A DNA stretch of 5,820 bases, taken from contig JALOMN010000122.1 of NCBI GenBank assembly GCA_025455445.1, positions 1-5,820 of the forward strand, written 5' to 3'. The notes under the pieces are model-generated. The model made no database searches and was not told where the DNA came from. It worked only from the letters and a program-made list of their open reading frames with translations. This document shows positions 1-5,820 of the stretch, piece by piece (position 1 is the first letter of the stretch; every line of letters starts with the position of its first letter). This stretch comes from Cyclobacteriaceae bacterium. Its GTDB lineage: Bacteria > Bacteroidota > Bacteroidia > Cytophagales > Cyclobacteriaceae. The translations under genes and the position numbers were made by a program.

Positions 1-2787
1 ATTTCCGGAGATACAAAATCCAAAGTAATTATAAGTCCTTCTTCATTGGAAGGCTTTGTAGAGGGCAGGCGATTAGTGTTCCACAAACAAGCAAATCAAT
101 TTTCGCTTGATACGGTGTCAATCCAGGCATTGCTTTCTCCATCAAAAAGTAATTTCAACTATCTATCCGATTTTGCAAAAATCAACCTCGCTTCCAATTT
201 TGATCTGAGAGAATCCGGCAAATTAATTCAGGCATGGTCGGAAGACATTCTCAAAGAAGCCAGCGACAGCAGCGTGCACGCAGAAAGCAGAACTGCGAAT
301 TTTAACATTGAACTGGAACATGCAAGCATACTCAAACTTTTGGGTATCGATGTGGATGAATTCACATCGCTACACATCGAAGGAAATTACGATGAGAAAA
401 AACAACTGACGACTATACATGCCTCCTCCGGAAATTTTATGGGGTATGGCATTTCTCTTGATACAATCCTCACCGAAGTGATGGCTCACCGGGATACAAT
501 TCGTTCTAGTGCGTTTGTAAAAAATCTAATCTATAATTCAATCGAATTGGGGAATCTTGATTTTGATGTCGTGAAAAGAAGAGACTCAGCTACCTCACAC
601 CTTACATTATCTACCGATAGCTCCACCCTGCTGGGTTTACAATCACGCCTAGTGCGTATCGACAGTGGCGCATGGGTGTATCCGGATAAACTGACAGCCT
701 TCGATAATGATTATTTTATTTCCTCGCACAAGCCGGTATTCATTGGAAAGAACAACCTGGCATTTGACCATTTTAAGTTGAGCCGCGATAGCATGCAGAT
801 AACTGTGAATGGTGATTTGAGTGACTTTGATGTAACACTGAAGAATCTGGATCTCACACCGCTGAACTTTTTATTATCACCTGATACCACTCTTATTAAC
901 AAAGGTCAACTCACAGGAAATATTTCTTATCAATTAAATAAGCAACTCAATCTAGACGCACACATTGACAGCCTGAGTTTGTACAATTCAAATCCCCTAA
1001 CTATTACCGCCACCGCGGTAAGTGAAGGTACACAAGTACCTTTTGATTTTCTGTTAACCAACACCTCCAATAAAATTGATTTGAAGGGCAATTATTTTAT
1101 AAATAACAAAGTAGTGGATGCGGTCCTGCTTCTGGATGTTAATAACCCCGATATTTTTGAATTTGTATTATCGGATGTGTTTAGTGAAATGAGCGGATCT
1201 GTAAAAGGTAAAACAACTATCCGCGGGCCACTGCAAAAACCTGAATTTAATGGAGCCATCCGATTTAGAGATCTGGAGCTGACTACCGTAAATCCACAAC
1301 TCACATTTAATGTTGCCGATGACAGCATCGAATTAAATAATACTTCACTGCTCTTCAAAAAATTTACACTCTTCGATAAGAATCACCATCCGCTCAGCAT
1401 CGATGGAAATATCACTTTAGAAGATTATCAGTCATTGAAATACGATTTACAAATCAACAGTGATGAATTTACACTTATCAATAACCCGGATTCCACCAGT
1501 GGAACACTCAGGGGTTCGCTAGTAATGGGAAGTGATATAAAATTAAAGGGAGATGGAAAAGACTCTGACATTGAGGCCACAGTTAAAATTAAAAACGCCA
1601 CGAATCTTACCTTGGTTAACTCTCAAAGCGACATTGAACTAATCACCGGAGAAGGCGTGATTGATTTTGTGGATCCCGTAATGCTATCAGATACGACAAT
1701 GCTTGAAGTCTCCACTAATTTTTATGACTCCTTGATCGCCAGTCTCCCGGATTTTAATCTGAATGCAAAAATTTCCATTGAAGAAAACGCTTCTTTCCGT
1801 TTGATTATCGATGAACAGTCGGGCGATTACATCAAGGCTTCAGGTGCAGCCGATTTGGAGTTGGGTTACGATCGCACCGGTAATCTTCGGCTGGAAGGAA
1901 ATTATACCATTAAAAATGGTGTGTATCGTTTGTCTTTTTATGACCTGGTAAAAAAGAACTTTACACTGTTGCAGGGCTCCTCCATCACCTGGCATGGTAG
2001 TCCGAAAAACGGAGACCTCAGTATTAAAGCCCAGCATGTTGTTGAATCCAATTCACTTGGATTGATTGGAAACGAAGTAGGTGAAAATGAAAAATCAATA
2101 TACAAACGATCGCTTGATTATCAGGTGGGCATCAACATCAATGGCACCATAGAAAAGCCAATCATTTCTTTCTCACTGGATCTTCCGCAAGGCGAAAGAA
2201 CAAATTACCCCGTATTGGCCAACAAATTGGATAGGTTAAAGCAACCCGAATATCAATCCGAATTGAATAAACAGGTATTCGGACTTTTAGTGCTAGGCGG
2301 ATTTCTTCCTGAGTCGAGCGGCTCTGATATCAATTCTAGTTTAGTGGCTACCACGGCAATATCCAATAGTGTGAACAGCTTGCTGGCAAGTCAACTCAAT
2401 CGGTTCACAAGTCAGTATATAAAAGGCGTAAATATTGATGTAGGCATTCAATCCTTTAGTGATTACTCATCACCGGGTGGCAAGACACAAACCGCCATGG
2501 ACTTCCGTGTTTCAAAAAAGATGATGAACGATCGGCTGTCATTTGAGATAGGTGGTGACTTCGACATCAACCAGGATCAATCGGGCACCAAAAAGGGTAA
2601 CAATTACCGGGGCGATATTGCCATCGTGTATGACCTTACCGGCAATGGAGACAAACAACTGAAACTATTTAACAATGAAACGTACGATATTATTTACCAG
2701 GAAATTCGCAACACAGGCATCTCTCTAATTTTAATCAGGGAGTTTGCAAGCAAAGAAGATAAAAGAAAGAAGGATAAAAATAAATGA
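1..2787 (+). CDS. tamB: TamB, translocation/assembly module inner-membrane-anchored subunit (C-terminal part; start outside window)
   Basis: The frame is open from base 1, and the codons before the first possible start (TTG at 46) read as normal protein, so this is a 5'-truncated gene, not one starting at 46. The window encodes 928 residues; family members in this phylum are usually well over 1,200, so the N-terminal anchor and part of the groove are missing. Most of the visible protein is alternating polar/hydrophobic beta-strand with recurring D/N-rich turns, as expected for the TamB/AsmA-like beta-taco. The C-terminal TamB (DUF490) domain covers roughly residues 600-915. Its landmarks are FTLLQGSSITWHGSP (654 on, Trp664), the strand GTIEKPIISFSLDLP, and LNKQVFGLLVLGGFLP (755-770). 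Family knowledge: TamB works with an Omp85 partner in outer-membrane protein assembly and, with other AsmA-like proteins, in phospholipid transport across the periplasm. The Omp85 partner is encoded directly downstream with a 4-bp overlap. The protein ends in a Lys-rich tail. Family assignment is firm; the substrate is not known. Confidence 0.93.
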   Translation: MSGDTKSKVIISPSSLEGFVEGRRLVFHKQANQFSLDTVSIQALLSPSKSNFNYLSDFAKINLASNFDLRESGKLIQAWSEDILKEASDSSVHAESRTANFNIELEHASILKLLGIDVDEFTSLHIEGNYDEKKQLTTIHASSGNFMGYGISLDTILTEVMAHRDTIRSSAFVKNLIYNSIELGNLDFDVVKRRDSATSHLTLSTDSSTLLGLQSRLVRIDSGAWVYPDKLTAFDNDYFISSHKPVFIGKNNLAFDHFKLSRDSMQITVNGDLSDFDVTLKNLDLTPLNFLLSPDTTLINKGQLTGNISYQLNKQLNLDAHIDSLSLYNSNPLTITATAVSEGTQVPFDFLLTNTSNKIDLKGNYFINNKVVDAVLLLDVNNPDIFEFVLSDVFSEMSGSVKGKTTIRGPLQKPEFNGAIRFRDLELTTVNPQLTFNVADDSIELNNTSLLFKKFTLFDKNHHPLSIDGNITLEDYQSLKYDLQINSDEFTLINNPDSTSGTLRGSLVMGSDIKLKGDGKDSDIEATVKIKNATNLTLVNSQSDIELITGEGVIDFVDPVMLSDTTMLEVSTNFYDSLIASLPDFNLNAKISIEENASFRLIIDEQSGDYIKASGAADLELGYDRTGNLRLEGNYTIKNGVYRLSFYDLVKKNFTLLQGSSITWHGSPKNGDLSIKAQHVVESNSLGLIGNEVGENEKSIYKRSLDYQVGININGTIEKPIISFSLDLPQGERTNYPVLANKLDRLKQPEYQSELNKQVFGLLVLGGFLPESSGSDINSSLVATTAISNSVNSLLASQLNRFTSQYIKGVNIDVGIQSFSDYSSPGGKTQTAMDFRVSKKMMNDRLSFEIGGDFDINQDQSGTKKGNNYRGDIAIVYDLTGNGDKQLKLFNNETYDIIYQEIRNTGISLILIREFASKEDKRKKDKNK
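2770..2774 (+). promoter_or_regulatory. Ribosome binding site of tamL, inside tamB
   Basis: AAGGA lies 9 nt before the ATG at 2784, within the purine-rich codons for the Lys-rich end of TamB. It supports the ATG at 2784 as the tamL start. Combined with the ATGA stop/start overlap, it suggests translational coupling, so the two subunits would be made together. Many Bacteroidota genes lack a clear Shine-Dalgarno, so this could partly be chance in an A/G-rich stretch. Confidence 0.5.
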
Positions 2788-5015
2788 ATAGGTCAACTGC
2801 ATATAAATTATTCATTCTGGTTGCGCTGGCGTTCACAGGCTGCACCGGCATGAAGAATATTTCGGTTGACGATCCGCTTTATATCGGTCATGAGGTAAAG
2901 TATAAAGTGAAAGAAGAAAAGAATAAAAAGCTTACGCCCACTTTCAAGAGCGTGCTGAAACCAGCACCGAATAAAACCTTGCTTTGGATGCGACCTTCAC
3001 TTGCACTCAATAACACGATCAGCGATAAAGGTAAGAAACGTAAATTCTGGAAAAGAAAAGTGGAAGAACCTGTGTTGCTTTCACAAACCAACCCCGCACA
3101 GGTGGCAACCGCCATTCAAAATAGAATTTTTCATAACGGGTACTTCCAGAATACGGTTGTGTTTGATACCGTTCGTGTGGGTCATCGAAAGGCAAAACTT
3201 GTGTATACCATCAACCTTAACAAACCATATCATTTTGAGTCGGTCGGATTTCCAAAACCAACCAATGACCTCACTCAAAAGATAAGCGATCGTAAGTCAG
3301 AATCATTATTAAAAAAAGATGACATCTACACACTGGAAGCTATTAAGAACGAGAGAATCAGAATTGATCAGAACCTGAAGGAAAATGGATATATCTTTTT
3401 CAATCCGGAGTTCATCGCGGTGAAAGCTGATTCAGTAACGGGTGACCATCAGATTCGCGCAGAAATAACGGTAAAACCTGAAACTCCGCCAGAATCAAAA
3501 GTACCTTATACCATCAGAAAGATTTTTATCCATGACGATTACACACTTGATAACGCATTGGTTGACACACTCCGCTTCGGTAATTATTATTTGATTTCAC
3601 AACATAAAGCACTTCGCCCCGATGCATTGCAGCAGGGAATTTTTCTGAAGCCGGGTGAAGTGTATTCACGTTCGAATTACATGCATACCATTCGTTACAT
3701 GAATGAGCTGCCAATCATCAGAAACGCAAGCATCAAATTTTTACCATACAATAAAACCGATTCACTGGACGTAAGCCTGTATTTATCGCAACGCAAGCGC
3801 TATGCTTACAGTGCAGAATTCAATGTGATTGCGCGATCTACTAATTACTTTGGTCCGGGAGTAATTTTCAGTTTCACCGATAGAAACCGGAACAAAGGAT
3901 CAGAAATGTTGAAAGTAAACCTGAGAGGCCGCGTAGAAGTGCAGATTGTAGATGGCGAAGTGAACCCAGCATATGAATTAGGATTAGAAGTAAATTACCA
4001 GTTGCCCCGCTTCTATCCGGAATTTCTTTTTAACACAGCAAAAAAGAGCCTGCCTAAAACAAACATCACTGCAGGATACAACCTGTTTAATCGATTGGAT
4101 CTTTATCGGTTAAATTCACTCTACGCCAACTTTGGTTATCGCTGGAGCAAGAACAACCGCGTCACGCATTCTTTCAATCCTGCAGAAATAATCTTCACCA
4201 AGATTCCTGAAGATTCAAAGTCGGAAGAGTTCAATCAATACCTGCAGGAGAATCCCGGGGTGCAGCGCAGCTTTGATGAACAATTTATTCTAGGTACTTC
4301 GTATGAATTTACCTATCAGCCTGCCATCAATAGTCGCAATGATTTTTTCTTTCGCGGTGGAATAGACCTGGCAGGTAATCTTTTGAACGGTTTGTATTCT
4401 GCTGCCAACGCTGAAAAAGACTCATTGGGTAGATATAGTCTGTTAGGCATTCCGTTTTCGCAGTACACACGCCTACGTGTTGATGTGCGCTACAGTTTTA
4501 ATTTAAATCAGCGTTCAAAACTTGTTACACGCTTCACCACGGGTGTGGGCATACCCCTGAACAATTCGGATGTCATTCCATACATCAAACAATTTTATGT
4601 AGGGGGCACGAATAGTTTGAGATCATTCATTGCACGATCAGTCGGCCCAGGAAGTGAAGTGCCACCGGGCGGATACAATGACCTTACCGGTGATATACGG
4701 TTGGAGGGCAACGTGGAATACCGGTTTAATATTTCCGGTAAACTCAAAGGTGCGTTGTTTATGGATGCTGGTAACATTTGGCTATATAAAGAGGATGCCT
4801 CTAGACCCAATGGCAATTTTAGATTCGATACATTCGTGGATGAGATTGCTGTAAGCTCGGGCTGGGGTTTGCGATGGGATTTTGATTTTTTGGTAGCGCG
4901 ATTGGATTTTGCTTATACGGTGCGCACGCCATACTTGCCTGCAGGCGAACGATGGACGACAGAATATAATTTCTGGAAACCAGCCATCAATATTGCAATC
5001 GGCTATCCATTCTGA
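2784..5015 (+). CDS. tamL: TamL, lipoprotein-type BamA/TamA family outer membrane protein
   Basis: A complete 743-residue Omp85 protein. Residues 1-19 form a signal peptide (short basic start, then LFILVALAF) ending in a lipobox-like FTGC, with Cys20 the predicted lipidated residue. Phe at -3 is less usual than Leu. After a linker, POTRA-like repeats follow at about 95-145, 148-232 and 244-334. Typical helix-strand signatures are NRIFHNGYFQNTVVF (113-127) and RIRIDQNLKENGYIFF (191-206). The barrel runs from about 340 to the end. The loop-6 region reads YVGGTNSLRSFIARSVGPG, with LRSF at 612-615 in place of the VRGF-type motif; Arg613 is kept. The protein ends in a beta-signal with terminal Phe743 (INIAIGYPF), as expected for recognition during barrel assembly. 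Family knowledge: TamL is the lipidated TamA relative of Bacteroidota/Chlorobi, paired with TamB. The start overlaps the tamB stop (ATGA), supporting one operon and one complex. BamA itself is an alternative, but the lipobox and tamB linkage favour TamL. Confidence 0.9.
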   Translation: MNRSTAYKLFILVALAFTGCTGMKNISVDDPLYIGHEVKYKVKEEKNKKLTPTFKSVLKPAPNKTLLWMRPSLALNNTISDKGKKRKFWKRKVEEPVLLSQTNPAQVATAIQNRIFHNGYFQNTVVFDTVRVGHRKAKLVYTINLNKPYHFESVGFPKPTNDLTQKISDRKSESLLKKDDIYTLEAIKNERIRIDQNLKENGYIFFNPEFIAVKADSVTGDHQIRAEITVKPETPPESKVPYTIRKIFIHDDYTLDNALVDTLRFGNYYLISQHKALRPDALQQGIFLKPGEVYSRSNYMHTIRYMNELPIIRNASIKFLPYNKTDSLDVSLYLSQRKRYAYSAEFNVIARSTNYFGPGVIFSFTDRNRNKGSEMLKVNLRGRVEVQIVDGEVNPAYELGLEVNYQLPRFYPEFLFNTAKKSLPKTNITAGYNLFNRLDLYRLNSLYANFGYRWSKNNRVTHSFNPAEIIFTKIPEDSKSEEFNQYLQENPGVQRSFDEQFILGTSYEFTYQPAINSRNDFFFRGGIDLAGNLLNGLYSAANAEKDSLGRYSLLGIPFSQYTRLRVDVRYSFNLNQRSKLVTRFTTGVGIPLNNSDVIPYIKQFYVGGTNSLRSFIARSVGPGSEVPPGGYNDLTGDIRLEGNVEYRFNISGKLKGALFMDAGNIWLYKEDASRPNGNFRFDTFVDEIAVSSGWGLRWDFDFLVARLDFAYTVRTPYLPAGERWTTEYNFWKPAINIAIGYPF

Positions 5016-5020
5016 TAATT

Positions 5021-5094
5021 GTTCGACTCCGTGGAGTCGTTGATTTATTTACGAATTCTTGCTGTAAATGTGTGATGCCTCCGGCATAAATTAC
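5021..5094 (-). repeat. Two-hairpin repeat unit A
   Basis: It contains the palindrome CGACTCC-GT-GGAGTCG (5024-5039, 7-bp stem) and ATGCC-TCC-GGCAT (5075-5087, 5-bp stem), separated by an A/T-rich spacer. It is a direct copy of the unit at 5256-5330. Over the outer 20 and 21 bases 39 of 41 positions match, with a single one-base gap in the first loop; only about 19 of 34 spacer positions match. The minus strand is used because, read that way, it lines up with the unit at 5169-5249 (hairpin, then an ACATTTA-like tail). It begins 5 nt after the tamL stop codon. Confidence 0.8.
5024..5039. terminator. Possible 3'-end hairpin of the tamB-tamL transcript (part of repeat unit A)
   Basis: A 7-bp perfect GC-rich stem with a 2-nt GT loop starts 9 nt after the tamL stop, where an intrinsic terminator or RNA-stabilising hairpin would sit. 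It is followed by TTGATTTATTT rather than a clean T run. The same hairpin recurs at 5259-5275, so it is foremost a repeat, and termination is only a possible role. Confidence 0.3.
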
Positions 5095-5168
5095 CTTGCA
5101 ACCAAATTACTACCAGTCACATAAAATTTTTTTTCTGACCCGATATTCGCAAATTATTACCATCCTAT

Positions 5169-5249
5169 TCACCCCAACGGGGTGACATATTTATAGAAAG
5201 ATAAAATCATTTTAATTTTCGATGCCAACGGCATCGCACATTATAAATC
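5169..5249 (+). repeat. Two-hairpin repeat unit C (opposite orientation to A and B)
   Basis: It holds the palindromes TCACCCC-AAC-GGGGTGA (5169-5185) and CGATGCC-AAC-GGCATCG (5220-5236), each a 7-bp perfect stem with an AAC loop. Each is followed by an A/T-rich tail: CATATTTATAGAAAG after the first and CACATTATAAATC after the second. The first tail matches the reverse complement of units A and B next to their GATGCC hairpin (CACATTTACAGCAAG and GACGTTTATAGACAT). Stem sequences differ between hairpins while pairing is kept. Confidence 0.75.
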
Positions 5250-5255
5250 AAAAAA

Positions 5256-5330
5256 GTTCGACTCCGTTGGAGTCGTGCGATTATTTATAATATATGTCTA
5301 TAAACGTCAGATGCCTCCGGCATCAATTAC
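5256..5330 (-). repeat. Two-hairpin repeat unit B
   Basis: The direct copy of the 5021-5094 unit. It has CGACTCC-GTT-GGAGTCG (5259-5275, 7-bp stem) and GATGCC-TCC-GGCATC (5310-5324, 6-bp stem), with spacer containing ATTATTTATAATATATG. The reverse complement of the first loop is AAC, the loop seen in unit C. Only an A run (5250-5255) separates it from unit C, so C and B form an inverted pair. Confidence 0.8.
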
Positions 5331-5348
5331 AATTTTCAATTTCCCATC

Positions 5349-5373
5349 TGGCCAAAGGGGCAAATTTTGGCCA
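5349..5373 (-). terminator. Inverted repeat after the 90-residue gene, weak terminator candidate
   Basis: TGGCCAAA (5349-5356) pairs perfectly with TTTGGCCA (5366-5373) around a 9-nt loop. On the minus strand it lies about 32 nt beyond the stop codon of the 90-residue gene, a plausible place for a 3'-end structure. No T run follows it in that direction, so intrinsic termination is unproven. It is not similar to the nearby repeat hairpins. Confidence 0.3.
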
Positions 5374-5404
5374 AGAATTAGATTTGCATAGCCCGGAATT
5401 CTTT

Positions 5405-5677
5405 TCAACCTTTCCGACCTAGGTGGTCGAAAAAGTCATTGATGGCCATGGCTAAATCCCACGCTTCCTCACGCGTCATGGTATTTTCCAGTTTTTCCAT
5501 TTCACTTAATAACTGCCATTTACACCTTTGCAAATACTTGGTGATATCGACATCCGTTATCAGACCCTTCTTTTCCGAAAGAATGGCCGCGATGCCGGCT
5601 TTGCTATGATTTTGCATCAAGGTTAATACTTCTGGTAAATCCTGCATCTCTAACTGTCCATCACGATCGAGTAACAT
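5405..5677 (-). CDS. Hypothetical small acidic helical protein, 90 residues
   Basis: I do not recognise the family. The ATG at 5677-5675 is the first start after an in-frame TAG and is preceded by AGGAG with 8-nt spacing, which supports a real gene; the stop is TGA. The protein has no signal peptide or membrane segment, so it is probably cytoplasmic. It is mostly helix-forming. Residues 14-35 (LPEVLTLMQNHSKAGIAAIL) and 42-66 look amphipathic, with the latter able to form a short coiled coil (WQLLSEMEKLENTM). A last helix (TREEAWDLAMAINDFFDHL) spans about 68-86. Near the N-terminus, DRDGQLEMQDL (4-14) resembles the second half of an EF-hand loop, but the first ligand position is Leu, so calcium binding is doubtful. 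There is one Cys (52) and there are two Trp. It converges on tamL and appears to be transcribed separately, since a terminator precedes it. No function is proposed. Confidence 0.65.
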   Translation of the reverse strand: MLLDRDGQLEMQDLPEVLTLMQNHSKAGIAAILSEKKGLITDVDITKYLQRCKWQLLSEMEKLENTMTREEAWDLAMAINDFFDHLGRKG

Positions 5678-5685
5678 TATAGTAT

Positions 5686-5690
5686 CTCCT
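5686..5690 (-). promoter_or_regulatory. Ribosome binding site of the 90-residue gene
   Basis: On the minus strand, AGGAG sits 8 nt before the ATG at 5677. It is a near-consensus Shine-Dalgarno and decides the start. Such a strong site stands out in Bacteroidota, where many genes rely on A-rich leaders instead. I see no convincing Bacteroidota-type promoter (TTTG / TAnnTTTG) in the leader above it. Confidence 0.6.
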
Positions 5691-5718
5691 GACTATACGT
5701 TAGTGGAGGTTAAACTTG

Positions 5719-5746
5719 CCGTGGCTTTTGAGTCCACATGCCACGG
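5719..5746 (-). other. Leader hairpin upstream of the 90-residue gene
   Basis: On the minus strand, CCGTGGC (5746-5740) pairs perfectly with GCCACGG (5725-5719) around a 14-nt loop. The loop contains a second GTGG (5737-5734) that can pair instead with the same CCAC (5724-5721), so two mutually exclusive stems share one 3' arm. The structure lies between the upstream terminator and the ribosome binding site. It could be a leader-RNA element, a second terminator or a chance hairpin; no known riboswitch class is recognised. Confidence 0.4.
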
Positions 5747-5754
5747 GCGATCCT

Positions 5755-5789
5755 AAAACGCTAACGGTGAGTGAACTTCACCGTTAGCG
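5755..5789 (-). terminator. Intrinsic terminator of the upstream minus-strand gene
   Basis: Read on the minus strand, CGCTAACGGTGA (5789-5778) pairs perfectly over 12 bp with TCACCGTTAGCG (5770-5759) around a 7-nt loop, followed at once by TTTTAGG. This is a classic stem plus short U tract. It lies 7 nt after a possible stop codon (5799-5797). The flanks can add a second, bulged stem (5750-5757 with 5796-5804) involving that stop codon and the U tract. It separates the 90-residue gene from whatever lies to its right. Confidence 0.6.
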
Positions 5790-5796
5790 CCACAGT

Positions 5797-5820
5797 TTAA
5801 GGATTCATGATGACGATTTT
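5797..5820 (-). CDS. Possible C-terminal end of a minus-strand gene entering from the right edge
   Basis: From the edge the minus strand reads seven codons (KIVIMNP) and then TAA at 5799-5797, followed within 7 nt by a strong terminator hairpin. The terminator position supports a gene ending here, but 24 bases are too few to show coding on their own, and the product cannot be identified. Confidence 0.35.
   Translation of the reverse strand, partial: KIVIMNP

Larger units (their letters stand above)
5016..5404. other. Intergenic region between convergent tamL and the 90-residue gene, filled mostly with hairpin repeats
   Basis: No plausible coding frame is visible in these 389 bases. About 60% is taken up by three two-hairpin repeat units. 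Bases 5095-5168 separate the first and second units and are A/T-rich, with an A4T8 run near 5123-5134 and nothing else recognisable. Bases 5331-5404 hold one further inverted repeat (5349-5373). Both flanking genes point into this region, so promoters are not required here and 3'-end signals are. Confidence 0.7.

Noticed and set aside
46..48. TTG at 46 as the true start of the first gene
   Set aside because: The frame continues open to base 1 with protein-like codons, no ribosome binding site precedes it, and the protein would lack the N-terminal part expected of TamB.
1092..1358. Minus-strand open frame of 88 codons inside tamB
   Set aside because: It lies wholly within a confidently assigned gene, has no family resemblance, and its composition is what the antisense of beta-rich coding sequence gives. 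The same applies to minus-strand frames at 711-902 and 1840-2037.
3001..3285. Second plus-strand open frame inside tamL
   Set aside because: It overlaps the POTRA region of tamL in another frame and reads as unstructured sequence. The frames at 2888-3115, 3081-3278, 3526-3714, 4595-4816 and 4630-4854 are likewise shadows.
5021..5330. CRISPR-like array
   Set aside because: The repeats are irregularly spaced, occur in both orientations, differ in stem sequence and enclose A/T-rich tails that resemble each other rather than unique spacers.
5719..5746. A tRNA-Leu(CAA)-like anticodon arm (minus-strand loop CTCAAAA between GTGGA and GCCAC)
   Set aside because: No acceptor stem, D-arm, T-loop or CCA end can be found around it, and the stem has a mismatch next to the loop.
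5750..5804. Integron attC-like site (GCTAAC ... GTTAGC ends)
   Set aside because: The palindrome is perfect and short, the outer bases do not fit RYYYAAC/GTTRRRY, there is no second internal pair of boxes, and an intrinsic terminator explains it better.

Overview
The window looks like a piece of a Bacteroidota chromosome, most likely a free-living relative of the Cytophagales. This is inferred from a TamB C-terminal domain next to a lipoprotein-type Omp85 protein (TamL), moderate-to-low GC, and short hairpin repeats of a kind common between genes in this phylum. The genus cannot be told from the sequence.

Left 86% (1-5015, plus strand): two translationally coupled genes. The first is the C-terminal 928 residues of TamB; its reading frame is open through base 1, so the start lies outside the window. 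Its stop overlaps by 4 bp (ATGA) the start of tamL, a complete 743-residue lipoprotein with POTRA repeats and a 16-strand-type Omp85 barrel. Together they should form a translocation and assembly module. TamB would span the periplasm as a long beta groove, and TamL would be its outer-membrane partner. The module serves outer-membrane protein assembly and/or phospholipid transport.

Intergenic region (5016-5404): no gene. It holds six GC-rich hairpins with A/T-rich tails, grouped into three two-hairpin units (5021-5094, 5169-5249, 5256-5330). Two units are direct copies whose hairpin ends are nearly identical while the spacer has diverged. This is the most unusual structure in the window and resembles REP/BIME-type repeats.

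Right end (5405-5820, minus strand): a 90-residue acidic, helical protein of unknown function with a strong Shine-Dalgarno. Upstream of it are a leader hairpin, a convincing intrinsic terminator, and what may be the last seven codons of another minus-strand gene entering from the right edge. This gene converges on tamL, with the repeat cluster between the two 3' ends.

I found no tRNA, rRNA, CRISPR array, transposase, integrase or clear defence or biosynthetic system. The window is mostly ordinary envelope biogenesis. The repeat cluster and the orphan small gene are the items worth following up.
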